A stretch of 64,000 nt of DNA, from NCBI GenBank assembly GCA_035222895.1, contig JAVYIG010009844.1:1-64000 (forward strand), in the 5' to 3' direction. Made by a program: the position numbers and the translations under genes. Position 1 is the first letter of the stretch. Each line of letters starts with the position of its first letter. This document shows positions 28,301-39,581 of the stretch, in pieces. The notes beneath the pieces were generated by a model, which was given only the letters and a program-made list of their open reading frames with translations, had not been told where the DNA came from and made no database searches. Origin of the DNA: Strongylocentrotus droebachiensis (Eukaryota; Echinodermata; Echinoidea; Camarodonta; Strongylocentrotidae).

Positions 28301-31300
28301 CCTATTACCTGTCACCACTACCATTTAACCCCATCACTACCACTACACCCCCACCACAACCGCCGCACCCCACCACCCATCACCTCTACCATCACAAATA
28401 GTATTGCTAACAAGATATCAAATTGGGAGTTGGCTTACCAAGAAGAATTGTAACGGGTTTGGCCAGATGTCGTCTTTGAGTACCTCTCCGAGTTCGTCTG
28501 CTCCTGCTTCTGATTGCTCTGTGAACCAGCAGAAGAAGCTCTCATTGTCTGTGTGCGTCCTCTTGCGACCATCCTTGAGGTTACCCGACAGATTCCTCTT
28601 CGTCAGATCCTGCACAAGAGAAAGAGATGTTAAAAGTAAAACTAGAACAGTGCCCCCATAAAGGGGGAAAAAAAGAAGCACTCTCAAGCAAAGATTTTGA
28701 AGAGAAGCAACTGAACAAGGAACGATTCGGGTAGGGCACTACTATAGATTTATTGCATAAAAATCATCAACAGATAATTTCGTCCTCTATTTGTAGTAGA
28801 AGATCTCATACCAATGTTAGATGAACATCATCATATGTTTTTCCACAACTAATTGAATGATACATTGAGATAATCATAACCCTTACCAGGAAGAACTTTA
28901 CCTTGGTATTTTTTCTCATCAAGCCATCAACGCTCTGTTTTTACTCTAGGCCTGTCCTCATCAGACCGAAGTAACCCGCTATTTTCAGACTCAGGATATT
29001 TTCCTGAAGCTCGAGATTGTATCTTCACAAGACCGATATGCTTAACACTAACTAGATGAAGATGATCACAAAATAGATGAAGATGGGCGCAAATAGCAGG
29101 TTATTTTGGAAACAAAACCACAATGTGCCTGGATATTTTCTGGACCAAATAGCCCGCTAATTGCAACTGTGGCCTGATGAGGACGCAAATTAGCTTGCTA
29201 ATTTGAGATTGGGCTAGTTAAAATAGCAGGTTATTTTGCAACTTTAGTCTGATGAAAACAAGCCTCATGGTGTGAGAACATTTGAGTTTCTTACCTTGTT
29301 GGGTTTCCACCTGATGGGCGTTGCCTTTGACTTGGGATCTCCCGTCTCGTTTAAGTGGAACTCTTTGCTTATTACCTCATTCTCAAAGTAGGGGTTCGGT
29401 GTGAAGAACTGAGGGAAAGTTGATACAAAGAAAAAAATTAATGAATGGGAGAAATGAGCAAAATCAGGTATGACTTTAGTAAATCAATTGCTTACAGCAA
29501 TCAATTAAAACTAATAGAGCATTATTGAATTGGTGGTGCTTTAAGTTTAGTGATGCTCGAAATATCATGCACAGCATAACACCATATGTAATATCTTTTC
29601 AAACCTCTTCAAATTAAGCCAAAGATAAATACCGTCCCCATCCAGCAGTACTATCACCTCAGACAAACTATGCTAAAGTTGTCCATGAAACTGTCACAAA
29701 CTTTACAAGGGGCTGAAAATCACAAAGATTTTGTGCCGCAAAAGTACTCAAATCATATTTTTACTATAACATAAAAGTTTCATAGATCACTATTTTAATC
29801 ACAATTAAACACAATTTTAAAACCAGGGCCTCACGTGAAGCTGATGAACTGAAAGGAGGGGGTAGGAATCTTGATACCATTCAATCTATGTCATAAACAT
29901 CTCCAACACTTGTAAAATAATGATGAAAGTCTGGACTTATATTAGTGCTTTACACAAAATAACATCTCTAAGTGTTACACAGATATCATTACCGCAGTCA
30001 TCTGATTCAATCATGCACAATGTGCACCATCTCCACTCTCCTGGGAGTATTCCTACCATATGATCACTGTGAGGGTATATGGCAATAATACAAAGGCTTT
30101 TGTCATCCTACCAGGTCCCCATTTCTCTCCTGGGTATGGAGTGGCAAATGTAGACTAATGCCTTGCTAAAGGACATTAAAATGAACAAAGTGAAACCTTC
30201 ATACTTACAAAATTAATTCTGTAGCCTGATTTGATGTCGTCGAATTCTTTGACCTCCACCTTGGAGAGGTACTGTAGCGCATCTTCGTCTCCCTCGTCTA
30301 ACAACATTGATAATTGAGGGTGATGTGTGAACTGAAGACAAATTGCAGGTTAAGGAGAATTTATGGTAGGACTCTGGAACCGATTTATTCATAATAATTA
30401 TAACTGCACAACATACATCCCACTTTCAGGTATTTAATCAGCTTTCATATTGTCATCACCAAAAATAACCATTAAAAACAATGTTGACATACACTCACCG
30501 AAAAAGAAAAAAAAAAAGTGGACAATCTTTATTTTTCGAATTTTTCATAAAAACAGTCATTAAAGTTGATATTCATTGATTTTAAAAACTAAATTTATTT
30601 TCATTATTGCAAAGTTGAAACTCTGATTCGACAAGGTTATCAAAATTCAATGCTTGGAAACATTCGAAGTAATGATTATTATAAATTACACAACGCTTAA
30701 ATACCGCCCCGGCATAGCACCGGAAGAGCTCTCCGAACGCTGCTGAGATGTGTGAGATCACAGTATGGACATGACTTGCACAAGCAGACGATGCCCCATG
30801 ACATCTCACACATTTTCAGTGCCTGTGTTTTCATCTTTTCTTGAGTTCTTTCTCTTACTTCACTACCGTCAGGCTAAATGTATAGTCTATTGCCTCACTC
30901 TTAACCCCGCGCATGGTTTTATTTTGATGACAAATGCAGCGATACAAAATTAAAGGAATCTGTCGCTTGTAAACAAAATAAGACGCCATTGTATATTCAG
31001 CTGCACACACCGGGGTATGTTCGGCGTTTCAAGAGGGAACAAATGCGGTCCTTAATATCATTCCAGGGGGTTTTCAATTTGAAAGTCTGGTTTCTTTGAT
31101 TGTTAAATTAACCCCTATCCTGTGTATTTACAAGCAAAAGATTTTAGTTATCAGAATCGGGTCATATCCCCTTTTGAATGGTTTGACATGCCATCACATT
31201 TATATACACTAAACTCATTATAATTTGACAAATAATAGCTTTGCAATTATGTTCATTCTCTATGGGATGTCGTCTGCTTGGGCAGTGTTGGTCCATATAG

Positions 31301-34300
31301 TGACGTCATTAAAACATCGTTATTTTTCCGGCGAATCTCTGGTATATCCCAGCAGCTATGGAGGTGGTTGTATTTGTATTTTTTATAAATCACCCGATAT
31401 GTAGTTGACCTATAACTATCTGTTAGATTACCAGTTTCTAGTGATACATTAGTTGACATATTTGTGATTTTCTTTGAATTTCACCTTTAAAACAGGAGGC
31501 TCTGCAGAATTAATCTTAAAATATCAATCCACCCTCCCGTGTAAGGTAAGATTTTTTTTCATTTTATTCATTTGCAGCCACATGGCTGACTTGATTCGAA
31601 GAAGTTTTTATAGCAATTAAAAACATTATGATCAATCACGGTTACATTTAATCAAATTTGACAATAAATCAAAGACAATGCATCACAACTAGTGATTAAA
31701 ATCCCTTGTGACAACAAAATTTATTGAGGACCCTTGGGTCGATTGGAACTTTTGACTCCAGCTTTCTACTGAAGTTCACGTATATCAAAAAGGATACTGT
31801 GGTTGCCCAAAAGTGAGGTATCTTCTCGATCAGCTTCGCTCTGTTCTCAAAGAAGGGTTGCCTCAACGCATTGTACTTCTGCTCCACCTTTAAGATCTCC
31901 TCACTCGCCATCTCGTTCAGGTTATCGATTTCATTCTGAACATTGTCGATCTCCTCGATCGCCTGCTGATGCTCCTTGTCTGGATATAAATCACCTGAAC
32001 ACAAACACAGCACATCAGATATTCATTAAGGTTTGCTTATGAAATGCACTTTTTCTGTTAACTTGTTGGCTTTACCATGTCTCCAACAAATATTGATGTA
32101 TGTCAATAATCAATTGTTGATGAAAATATAACAAATATGACATCACATTAGATGTTTCTTAGGGTATGAAATACATAACATACTTATCCACAGGCTCCTA
32201 TTTTCACTGCAAAGATATTAGGCCAGGAGCCTGCGTCAAAATAGACGCCCCATCTCATTCCCAATATTTGACCAGTGAAAGTTACGACAACTAACTTTTT
32301 GACAAAATGGACGTCAGCCTGACCATAGCTATTCCGACGAGTCCCTGTAACACCCAAAACAGACCCAGGCCGATTTCACCCCATGCACCGAACTTTCTCA
32401 GTAGGAAGTAGTATGACTGGACATTATAAAACACACACCCCCATCCCCCCAAAAAAAAATTTCTGTCGGGATGAGGCTTCAGGAGAGCCAAGGCTGTATA
32501 TTACAAAAATATGAAAATTTACAAAATTGGGAAGGGGTCTAGAAACTCCCGTGAAGAAAAAAAAACAGCAGACCCTTAAACAAACCTCGCCGCCCCAAAA
32601 TGGTATGATGTGGAGAAAAGACATTTGTTTCACATTCTGACCTTAATAACTCAAAATCATTTAATATCATTTAATTCAATACACTGCAAATTCACAACGT
32701 GCAATGGTGAGTGTTATTCTTTCTTGAGGTGAGTAAAATTTGGTGTCAAATGATAATTTCAATCAGTTAATCGATTGTTAAAATTAGAGTAAAGTACCCG
32801 GTTTTCGGCCACTTAAGACAAAATCCTATTTATTGGACTCTTTACTTCCTATTTATTATCATTTCTTGTTCAAATCATGAAGCAAATATTATTATTATTT
32901 AAACAAAAAAAGAATCCCCAATTGCCATGACAATATTCATTTCAATTTTCACTGTTTTGGAGCCGGTTATCGGCCGAGCGTTTCAGTTTACGGCCGCATG
33001 TACAAAGTCAATAGGAAGCGCTCGCGCGCGCCGTGCGTTTCTGCGCTGATGTATAGCACAAGCGGGCGGAGCAGGTATCCCACGCCGGAGCTCCCGGTTG
33101 ACTTTTGAGCTTGCGACCAGCACAAAATCGGGCTCTATATCTGAAAAATACTTGAAATAAAGCTCATTTTATGGTACCCATATTTCTTACATACACGCGT
33201 AAGAAACATGAGTTTTCAGATTTGGGTAGCGGGACCGCCGATAACATCGCTAAAATGTGATATTTTAGGATATATTTTTCATTGCAAATGTGGTTCTTCA
33301 GTGACACTGGCATGGTATGGTATGTGTGGGATATGTGTTATGCTATTATGCGATGTATTTTAAAGTGATTTTACCATGTATCCAACCAATTGGCCGAAAA
33401 CCGGAGCTGACCGATTACCGGGTACTTTACTCTATATTGCTGTCTTAAAAGTAGCCACAAAATATTGATAGGTTTATGTGAATCCAAAGGGGCAATATAG
33501 AATCGAAGCATAGAGTCTAGTAGGGGCGCTGGTCCGAGAATGAGGATCGTCCTCATAAACAAGGATATCCTCATAAACGAGGACAAAATGTGTCCTCAAA
33601 AATAAGGGTTGTCTGCATTTTCGAGGACGTTTTTTTTCATCGGCGCTCTGGGGGTTTCATGTTACAGAACGGCCTGCTGGCGATGCCAAAAATGGATTCC
33701 CTGGGGGAAAATAACCCTAGTTATCCGTCTACTTTTATGGGTTGTCCGTCTTCCCAAGGATTTATTGCTCATAATGTGAAGGTCTCTGTACAAAGTCAAT
33801 GTAAAATGCATCAAGAAAATCATTGCAGAATCTGTTTTTTGCATCGCAAATGCGCCGATCAAAAATATGAAACGTCTGCGAAAATGCAGACGGTCCTTAT
33901 TTTTGAGGACGCATCGGTCCGTGTTAAAGAAGACGATCCTCGTTTATGAAGACGATCCTTATTCTCGGACCAGCGCCCCTACTGCTCGCTGTAACTAAAC
34001 AGTTATGGGGCTCAACTAAAAAATGACTTCATTTACACGTAACAATCTCTCTCTAAAAATGCTAATCTGTTCTTAATATTAGTCAACAATATCCCACATC
34101 GAGGGTTAGGACCAGGAACAAAACAGATACAGATAGGATGGATATCTCCATGTGGAGTCACATCTCAGCATGTCATGGTTTATAAATTATATTGTGTTTT
34201 TGAGAATTTGAAAATTGAAGTTCAATTTTGAACACCTTCTTCAATCTTCATCTTGTTCATTTCATCATTGTTTTAATCCCAAACTTCACATTTGGGCTGG

Positions 34301-34753
34301 CAAATTGATTGAAGATGAGAAGAGGACATCATGCCTATGATGAATGCAGACAAAATTAATGAATAGGATGTTGTTTATAGCTTTAATAAAATGCATTGCA
34401 CGTTGACAAGCGAGCTCGCTGCGAATAGCTAGATTGCCAATACACATAACACACGCACGGCTCTTCAATAGCTAGACGCCGTACGCCATAGACCCACATA
34501 CACTTCATACGTAAAACGCCACAACACATGCATTATAATGTACACAACAATAGGGGAACCATGCTTCGGCGCGACATGAAAACGAATCAAGGTATCCCCC
34601 ATCTTACCAGACCCATTAAAACACTTCCCATCGAACATGACAATTAATACGAATGTAAGAAATCATAATGGAATACTTACTTTCTGAGTCCTGGACATTT
34701 TGCCCATTCTTCGTGACTTCTTCTTTCCTAACTTTTGCTGGTGGAGACGACAT
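22318..34753 (-). CDS. SET: SET / TAF-I (I2PP2A) histone chaperone, seven exons, complete
   Basis: Exons in transcript order: 34681-34753, 31798-31994, 30209-30331, 29295-29408, 28439-28609, 25093-25296, 22318-22398. Phases are consistent and give 321 codons (320 residues). The N-terminus [13 protein letters not shown] matches the short SET-beta type start. Residues 30-80 ([32 protein letters not shown]) are the dimerising coiled-coil helix. Residues 85-235 are the NAP-family earmuff domain ([55 protein letters not shown]). Residues 227-320 are an Asp/Glu-rich tail with two GEDDIE repeats. Known roles in the family are nuclear H3-H4/H1 chaperone, INHAT inhibitor of histone acetylation, and PP2A inhibitor. 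The start has A at -3. The tail is somewhat longer than in human SET (277/290 residues in total). Confidence 0.96.
22454..22797 (+). mobile_element. tRNA-derived SINE in SET intron 6
   Basis: An A box-like TGGTCGAGTGG (22455-22465) and B box GGTTCGAATCC (22499-22509) have tRNA spacing. They are followed by a non-tRNA body and an ATTATT-rich 3' end after GCGCTATATAAAAGC. It starts 56 bp from the acceptor side of the last SET exon. Confidence 0.85.
22955..23180 (+). mobile_element. Second, diverged tRNA-derived SINE in SET intron 6
   Basis: A B box-like GGGTTCAAGCCC is followed by CCGGCACTAACATCCTCTGG and CTACTCTCTACCCAGGTG. These match the same positions in the SINE at 22454. The A box is eroded and the 3' end is AATAATAGTAAT. 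Confidence 0.7.
23238..24695. mobile_element. TTAA-target element, AGTTGATACTCTAAG termini, 1.46 kb
   Basis: Perfect inverted ends AGTTGATACTCTAAG and CTTAGAGTATCAACT are flanked by TTAA at 23234-23237 and 24696-24699. Subterminal sequence is also loosely symmetric (CACGTACCCGGATGTTCC against ACGTGCACTTCCGGGTTT). The interior holds only ORFs of up to 75 residues, so it is non-autonomous. It sits in SET intron 6. Confidence 0.75.
25431..26385 (+). pseudogene. Degenerate non-LTR retrotransposon reverse transcriptase (CR1/L2/jockey-like)
   Basis: Frame-shifting fragments in order resemble the 3' half of a LINE reverse transcriptase: [13 protein letters not shown] (motif A, normally LDLSAAFDT), [10 protein letters not shown] (normally WFKSYLSDR), [16 protein letters not shown] (motif B), a broken YADD region next to IQMYLSS, and [19 protein letters not shown]. 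Further on come an RVQ-A-R-like stretch and [10 protein letters not shown] (normally LKDLHWLPV). Stops and frameshifts show it is dead, and no endonuclease part is seen. It lies in SET intron 5, antisense to the gene. Confidence 0.85.
26391..27506 (+). mobile_element. Helentron/pearl-like non-autonomous element with 151-bp core repeats
   Basis: The left end has a perfect palindrome at 26400-26421 (TTTCGACTGCG/CGCAGTCGAAA). The core holds about six monomers whose shared segment CAGTTCATTGGCTCTGCAAG starts near 26591, 26726, 26877, 27028, 27179 and 27330; spacing is 151 bp after the first. A short ACGT/GACA microsatellite follows (27420-27460). The right end is a hairpin, TGCCTCCG (27478) pairing with CGGAGGCA (27498-27505). 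This order (palindrome, 150-180 bp core repeats, ACRG-like microsatellite, terminal hairpin) is what is described for pearl/DINE/Helentron-type elements in marine invertebrates. The family assignment is inference. Confidence 0.7.
27529..27948. mobile_element. hAT-like MITE with 8-bp target duplication
   Basis: The element is flanked by a perfect 8-bp direct repeat CTGTAGAA (27521-27528 and 27949-27956). Its termini are imperfect inverted repeats, TAAGGCTGTGC on the left against AAAGGCTGCGA read from the right, extending to GGGTACTC. The interior is T-rich and contains two inverted CGAATATTCGG motifs. An 8-bp duplication with short subterminal repeats fits hAT. It begins 22 bp after the Helentron-like hairpin, in SET intron 5. 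Confidence 0.75.
28255..28395. repeat. CAC/ACC-rich simple repeat in SET intron 5
   Basis: About 140 bp of CCACCACCA-like sequence lie 44 bp below the exon 5 donor. Confidence 0.9.
28949..29264. mobile_element. MITE family GGCCTGTCCTCATCAG, copy A
   Basis: It starts GGCCTGTCCTCATCAG and ends CTGATGAAAACAAGCC. The interior has repeated TAACCCGCTATTTT / AGCAGGTTATTTTG motifs. It is in SET intron 4 and related to 48887 and 56901. Confidence 0.7.
32787..33432. mobile_element. TA-target MITE, GAGTAAAGTACCCGGT termini
   Basis: The inverted ends GAGTAAAGTACCCGG and CCGGGTACTTTACTC are perfect, with a second inverted pair TTTTCGGCC/GGCCGAAAA just inside. They are flanked by TA on both sides. The size is 646 bp and non-coding. 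It is in SET intron 1. Confidence 0.85.
33519..33983. mobile_element. TIR MITE, AGTAGGGGCGCTGGTCCGAG termini
   Basis: Inverted ends AGTAGGGGCGCTGGTCCGAG and CTCGGACCAGCGCCCCTACT are perfect, followed inside by repeated GATCGTC(C/T)TCATAAACGAGG blocks on both arms. The size is 465 bp, non-coding, in SET intron 1. Confidence 0.85.
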
Positions 34754-35640
34754 TTTGTCTTCACGAGGTTACGCTCAAAGGTGACTGAGCATGCGCAGTG
34801 AGTTATGAAGAGAGCAAAATAATTTGCTAGCATATGGGCGCATAGAAGTCCACATTCACATTGTATAGGACGAAAACTGAATGTAGAGGCAGCGAAAATG
34901 CTGAACTACTTTGTGCATACACCGCGTGCAAATGGTTGATGCACTGACAAAGGCCTCGCGTTGAACATACGCGGGAATTCTAGTGTTGTTTCAGTCTGTA
35001 TGATATCATTATTAATAATTGTATAATAAATAAAACGATAGAAAGAATTAAATGCTTATGAAATAATTAGAAAATAATTATTAACAAATAAATGTGTCAA
35101 TATAAGTGTTTATGTGTCTCATTTTGTTGACTTAACTAACTCGTATCTTTATTGAAAATATATCAAAGACTAATTTCTAGCGTTCGTGATTTTTCGATGG
35201 TCGGCCTTGGGGTGGGGTTAAAAAAAACTCCGGACACAGTGTAGTCTGGCTCTCAGCTCTATTTTAGTAAGACATGAATGTGAACATGATTGTATTTGAA
35301 AGGTCGAAACGGCAACCGAGTACTGAGTATACAGAGGGAGCATCCCCCCCCCCCCCCTTGAATGGCGAAAAAGAGAAAATGACTCGGGAAGAGAGGGAGA
35401 GAGAGAGAGAGAACAACAAAAAAAATGCACTCTGTATAGCAACGTGAAAAGAAGATGGTTCAATAGGGGTTCAATCCACCACCCCCTATCTCCAGTGGCG
35501 TAGCGTGCATGGGATCTTTCGCTAAGAGGGGAGGGGGGCACCGATTTTAAGTCTACTAGATTTTTCACACAAAAAATATTTATTTATGGCACCCTTTTAC
35601 GAGTTAAAATGTTTCGCACCGTCCAAATCTAAATTGTATC
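34754..35640. other. SET 5' flank
   Basis: Upstream of the SET start there is moderately GC-rich sequence to about 34960, then AT-rich DNA and a poly-G/(GA)n patch at 35350-35415. No core promoter motif is clear and no divergent gene is visible. Confidence 0.4.
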
Positions 35641-35644
35641 AATA

Positions 35645-35903
35645 GGCCATTTTCGTAATGTTTTAACACATATAGGCTAGCTAAGTCTTTATGAGGTGCC
35701 TCAATACAATTATTTCATTCACCTGATCATAGAATAATAGTATTTCAATAGTCAAAATGCAAACTGCATATATTAAGTGTTGCTATAGGTAGGGCAATCC
35801 ATAATGTTTATCCTACCTGGTAACAACTAATGTAGTTTAGATTATCTCTATATTGAAATACTATTATTCTTATCAGGTGAATGAAAGACGTATGCATTAC
35901 ATA
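35645..35903. mobile_element. Foldback MITE, GGCCATTTTCGTAATG family, copy 2
   Basis: This is a diverged copy of 3413-3714, with TA-GGCCATTTTCGTAATG at the left and the same CACCTGAT/ATCAGGTG arms. The right arm is cut short and runs directly into the next copy. Confidence 0.75.
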
Positions 35904-36750
35904 GGCCATTTACGTAATGTAACCCAATTTAAAGCATAAGTCTTTGTGAAGTGCCTCAATACATATTATTTCATTCACCTGATAAGAATAATAGTATTTC
36001 AATAGTCAATATTCAGGGATAGTTGAGTTCTGTTGCAGAGGGCGCTACACAAAATAATTTGTTGTGAGATAATGAAAAACTGAGTGTCAAATTTGAAAGA
36101 ACATAATATTTAAATGACAAAATCATCTTTCTTTGATCAAAATCGGTTCAGAGACGGCTGAAATATAACGATTTCTTATACTTGTGTACCACCACAAATA
36201 TTAGATATTTTGAAAAATTTGAAAAAACCGTTGACAAAAAAAAGAAATAACGCCTTTTACGTCTTATTTCAGCCAATGCCGATGTTGGCTTTTTGTTGGC
36301 ATTTTCGTGTTGCTTATATTACCCACAATTAGCCGGCCCATGTATTGTTATTTTTAATTAAATAATTGATTAACGGTCACCGTGTTTTTTTAAAGTGGAG
36401 CTGAATTGGTATGATCGCGATTGGCTAAATTTCACACATTTTGGGGTCTAAAATTATCTTCATAGCAATTTTAGGTTCTAAAGGGCACTATAAATGTCAT
36501 AGATCAGAATAAGAGCAATAACCATGCACTTTGAAGACATTTGGGGTCTGAAAACAGAACTCGACTATCCTTTAAGTGTTGCTAGGTAGGTCAAGCCAAA
36601 AAATTTGTCAAACCTGGCAACAACTAATGTATGCAGTTCGGATTCTGTCTAATGAAATACTATTATTCTTTTCAGGTGAATGAAATAATATGTATTGAGG
36701 CACTTCACAAACGTTTATGCATTACATTTGGTTACATTACAAAAATGGCC
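35904..36750. mobile_element. Foldback MITE, GGCCATTTTCGTAATG family, copy 3, interrupted
   Basis: It starts TA-GGCCATTTACGTAATG and ends CATTACAAAAATGGCC-TA. Its centre is split by the TTAA element at 36016-36571. A second partial copy of the right terminus follows at 36751-36777, ending ACGAAAATTGCCT. Confidence 0.75.
36016..36571. mobile_element. TTAA-target MITE nested in a foldback element
   Basis: Terminal inverted repeats are GGGATAGTTGAGTTCTGTT on the left and, read from the right, AGGATAGTCGAGTTCTGTT. It is flanked by TTCA (36012) and TTAA (36572-36575). It interrupts a foldback repeat whose uninterrupted form reads ATATTAAGTGTTGCTAGGTA elsewhere (3534 and about 35776), so the TTAA of the host is the target site. 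Confidence 0.8.
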
Positions 36751-37130
36751 TATTTGGTTACATTACGAAAATTGCCTTTCCAAAGAGTTTTTTTTTTCTT
36801 CCATCCTTCGTACACATAGACGTGAGGACAATTTCGCGTGAGGGCTGTGAAGGCCTCTTGCTCGAAATTCGATTGTTAGCTGGATCCCAAATGTTTCGAG
36901 CGAGTAAAGCGAGCGACCAAAAAAAAAACCTCTTATTATGGCAAAAATGTTATTTAGTCATCAACATGTATACCCTATATAGACAAAATGTAAAGTTACA
37001 TATTCGGTCATATCGTTGCCAAGATTTATCCTGATTTATCAATTTTACGAGAATGAAGCGAACGAAATGAAATTTCGTTGTGGTATAAAGCAGTATAATT
37101 ATGTCTCCGGACGCGAATGATACATTATCG

Positions 37131-37164
37131 TCTCTCTCTCTCTGTGTGTCTCTCTCTCTCTCTC

Positions 37165-37206
<42 letters not shown>
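37131..37206. repeat. (TC)n microsatellite
   Basis: About 75 bp of nearly pure CT dinucleotides. Confidence 0.95.
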
Positions 37207-37210
<4 letters not shown>

Positions 37211-38775
37211 GCTCTCTTTCCCTCTGTATCACCACTCCTCCCTCCATCTAAATCTGTACTTCCCGCACTTTCACTCTAACTCCTGCCTTCTTCCTAATTC
37301 TAAACCAAAAGAATAAGTGTAGGTATTATGAAAAATGAGATGTATTCCTGCCCTTTCATGTACAATATTCTTTACGAAAATGTACAAGATATATATAAAT
37401 GAAGATATTCCTGGCATGATGTGATGCCTGTCAGCAATTTCAGCATGACATGGGCGCAGCCATTTTCTTAAAAATGTGACGTATCTGTTGAAGTTGTACA
37501 TGTATCATGCACCAAGCTTTAGTTGGAAAGAATTTTTAAATCAATAACGAAACCTTTACTTTTCAATGAAAAAAAAAAAAACTGAGATGATAGAAATTAT
37601 ATTAGGTGAAAAATAAATAACAGGGGCACAATTGTAACAAATTCATTTATAAATACTACACTATAGCAGTTGACAAATCTATTTCATTTATGAGAAACCT
37701 TCAACCCAGAAGAGCACTAACTAATTTATGCAATTTGCGTTCTGGCAATTATAGTACAAAGGATAATAGCAGGTGAATGAAATGCTTCATCACCACACAC
37801 GTCTGAGAAAGAAGCATCCATAAATTTGAATACATTTACTTGATAAACGACATCGCATAGTACGTCACATTATCAAGAAAATGGCGATGCCCATGTCGTG
37901 CTGAGAAACTGTACTTTATTTTTGCTTTATACCTCTCTCATACACTTTGGTGGGGAATCTTGTAGATGTATGGGTAATAACATAATAAATCTCTCAGAGT
38001 AAGTAAAGTTATTACTTGGGGTTCGTTTCCTTTAACTCTTAAGCAAAGCCAACCGCGTACGCAGAGGGTTGTTTTGTGGGTCAAACTCCCCCCCCCCTCA
38101 AATTGTTTATGTGTGTGTGTTTTGGAGGACCCCCCCTCATTTGTTTTAATTAAAAGAAGGAAAAAATTTGTGCTAACGGGTGACCAAAAACAGGTGACCT
38201 TGCCTCCCCCCAACAGAAGGAAATATCGCTCGGCCAAATTTGCAAATTTCGGGACAAAGAAAAAGGACGCAGATCGGATCACCCCAAATTATTTTCAATA
38301 AAAGCGTTTACCTCTTACAACAGATTTATCATGTCCCAACGTTAATGATTCGCATAATAGTATAATCTTTGAAGAGCATTTAGAGCTAACTATTTATCCT
38401 TGTTTTATCTCACATTCATTTTCTTTTATCTTCATCTCTCCCCTCACTCTCACTTTTTTGCCCTTCGATTGGAGAGGCGCGTACCCCCGTACCCCCGCCC
38501 CCTCCCTCTTAGCTACGCCACTATACCTTACTCCAACGGTCTTGTTTGATAAGTCTATGTCTCATGCCCCTCCCCCTCAATCATTCCACCCTCAACGTCT
38601 GGACCATGCTGTGCCACTATAGTTGAAATGTTCCAAACTTTCTTTTAATTTATTCGAACACGGTCTGAAATACCTTTCTGTTCTTTTTGTCGTTGTACCC
38701 ACGGGCCCCCACTAACACCACCTCCAACACCAGAGTTTGAAAGGGCTGGTTGAAAAGACGTAATTTCCCGGTTTT

Positions 38776-39581
38776 CAAGTCCACCACAAAAATAACTTAC
38801 TTTCAATATAAGCAGAAAAATCAGACAAACCAATCAAAAAAAGTTTGAGCAAAATCGGATGACTAATAAGCAAGTTATGAATTTGTAATAAAATGAAAAA
38901 CTTTGAAATTCACAAGACAAATTGGCAACTCACTCATGAGCCTGTGACGTCATCGCCTCACTATCCACTAACATTTATTGTTATCTTTATATTACAATAA
39001 TTTATATTATAAATTTCCAATTCCCCCCCCCCTAAAAATCCTTTTTCCTCACACCAGCAGCCAAGTTATGTTGAAGGTAATTTGTTTATGTGCGGATGCA
39101 CTAATATAGAGGGTTTTTTTCTTCAGTTAAATCTTGAAAAATGAATTGTGATAAACTATTTATGTAATAATCAATGATTATGAATATACAATATTCAGAA
39201 AACAGTATCATTTCTTCAAAGCTCATTCAAGATTTTGTAAAATGTCATGCATGCAATGTGATACAAACCATATTATAACCTAGGCAAAGGCATGGGGAAA
39301 TCTATTTTTTTTTTGGGGGGGGGGGTGGAGGGGGTAAAAAGGGAAAGTAATGGGATAAAATATATAAAGCAATTAGCAATTGATAAATAGTGAGGCAATG
39401 ACGTCACAAACTGATAAGATAATTGGTAAATTGTGTGGTGATTTTCTAAGTTCTGTAGTTTTTCAAATAAACAAAATCATAACTTCCTTATTAGTTATCC
39501 GATTTTACTCAGATTTGTTTTGCTCTGTTTCTCTTGTTTTTCTGCATCTTTAAAAGCAAATTATATTTGGAGTGGACTTAG
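38776..39581. mobile_element. MITE with long imperfect terminal repeats
   Basis: The two arms are imperfect inverted copies over about 200 bp, with matching GAGCAAAATCGGATGACTAA and TTAGTTATCCGATTTTACTC, and TGTGACGTCATCGCCTCACT against AGTGAGGCAATGACGTCACA. The edges are approximate. Confidence 0.75.

Noticed and set aside
30955..31490. A further TTAA-AGG element
   Set aside because: TTAAAGG and CCTTTAA are present but the sequences inside do not form inverted repeats.
35493..38525. A single 3-kb transposon bounded by GGCGTAGC and GCTACGCC
   Set aside because: The two ends flank unrelated repeats and poly-C patches; short GGCGTAGC ends recur, so pairing these two is arbitrary.
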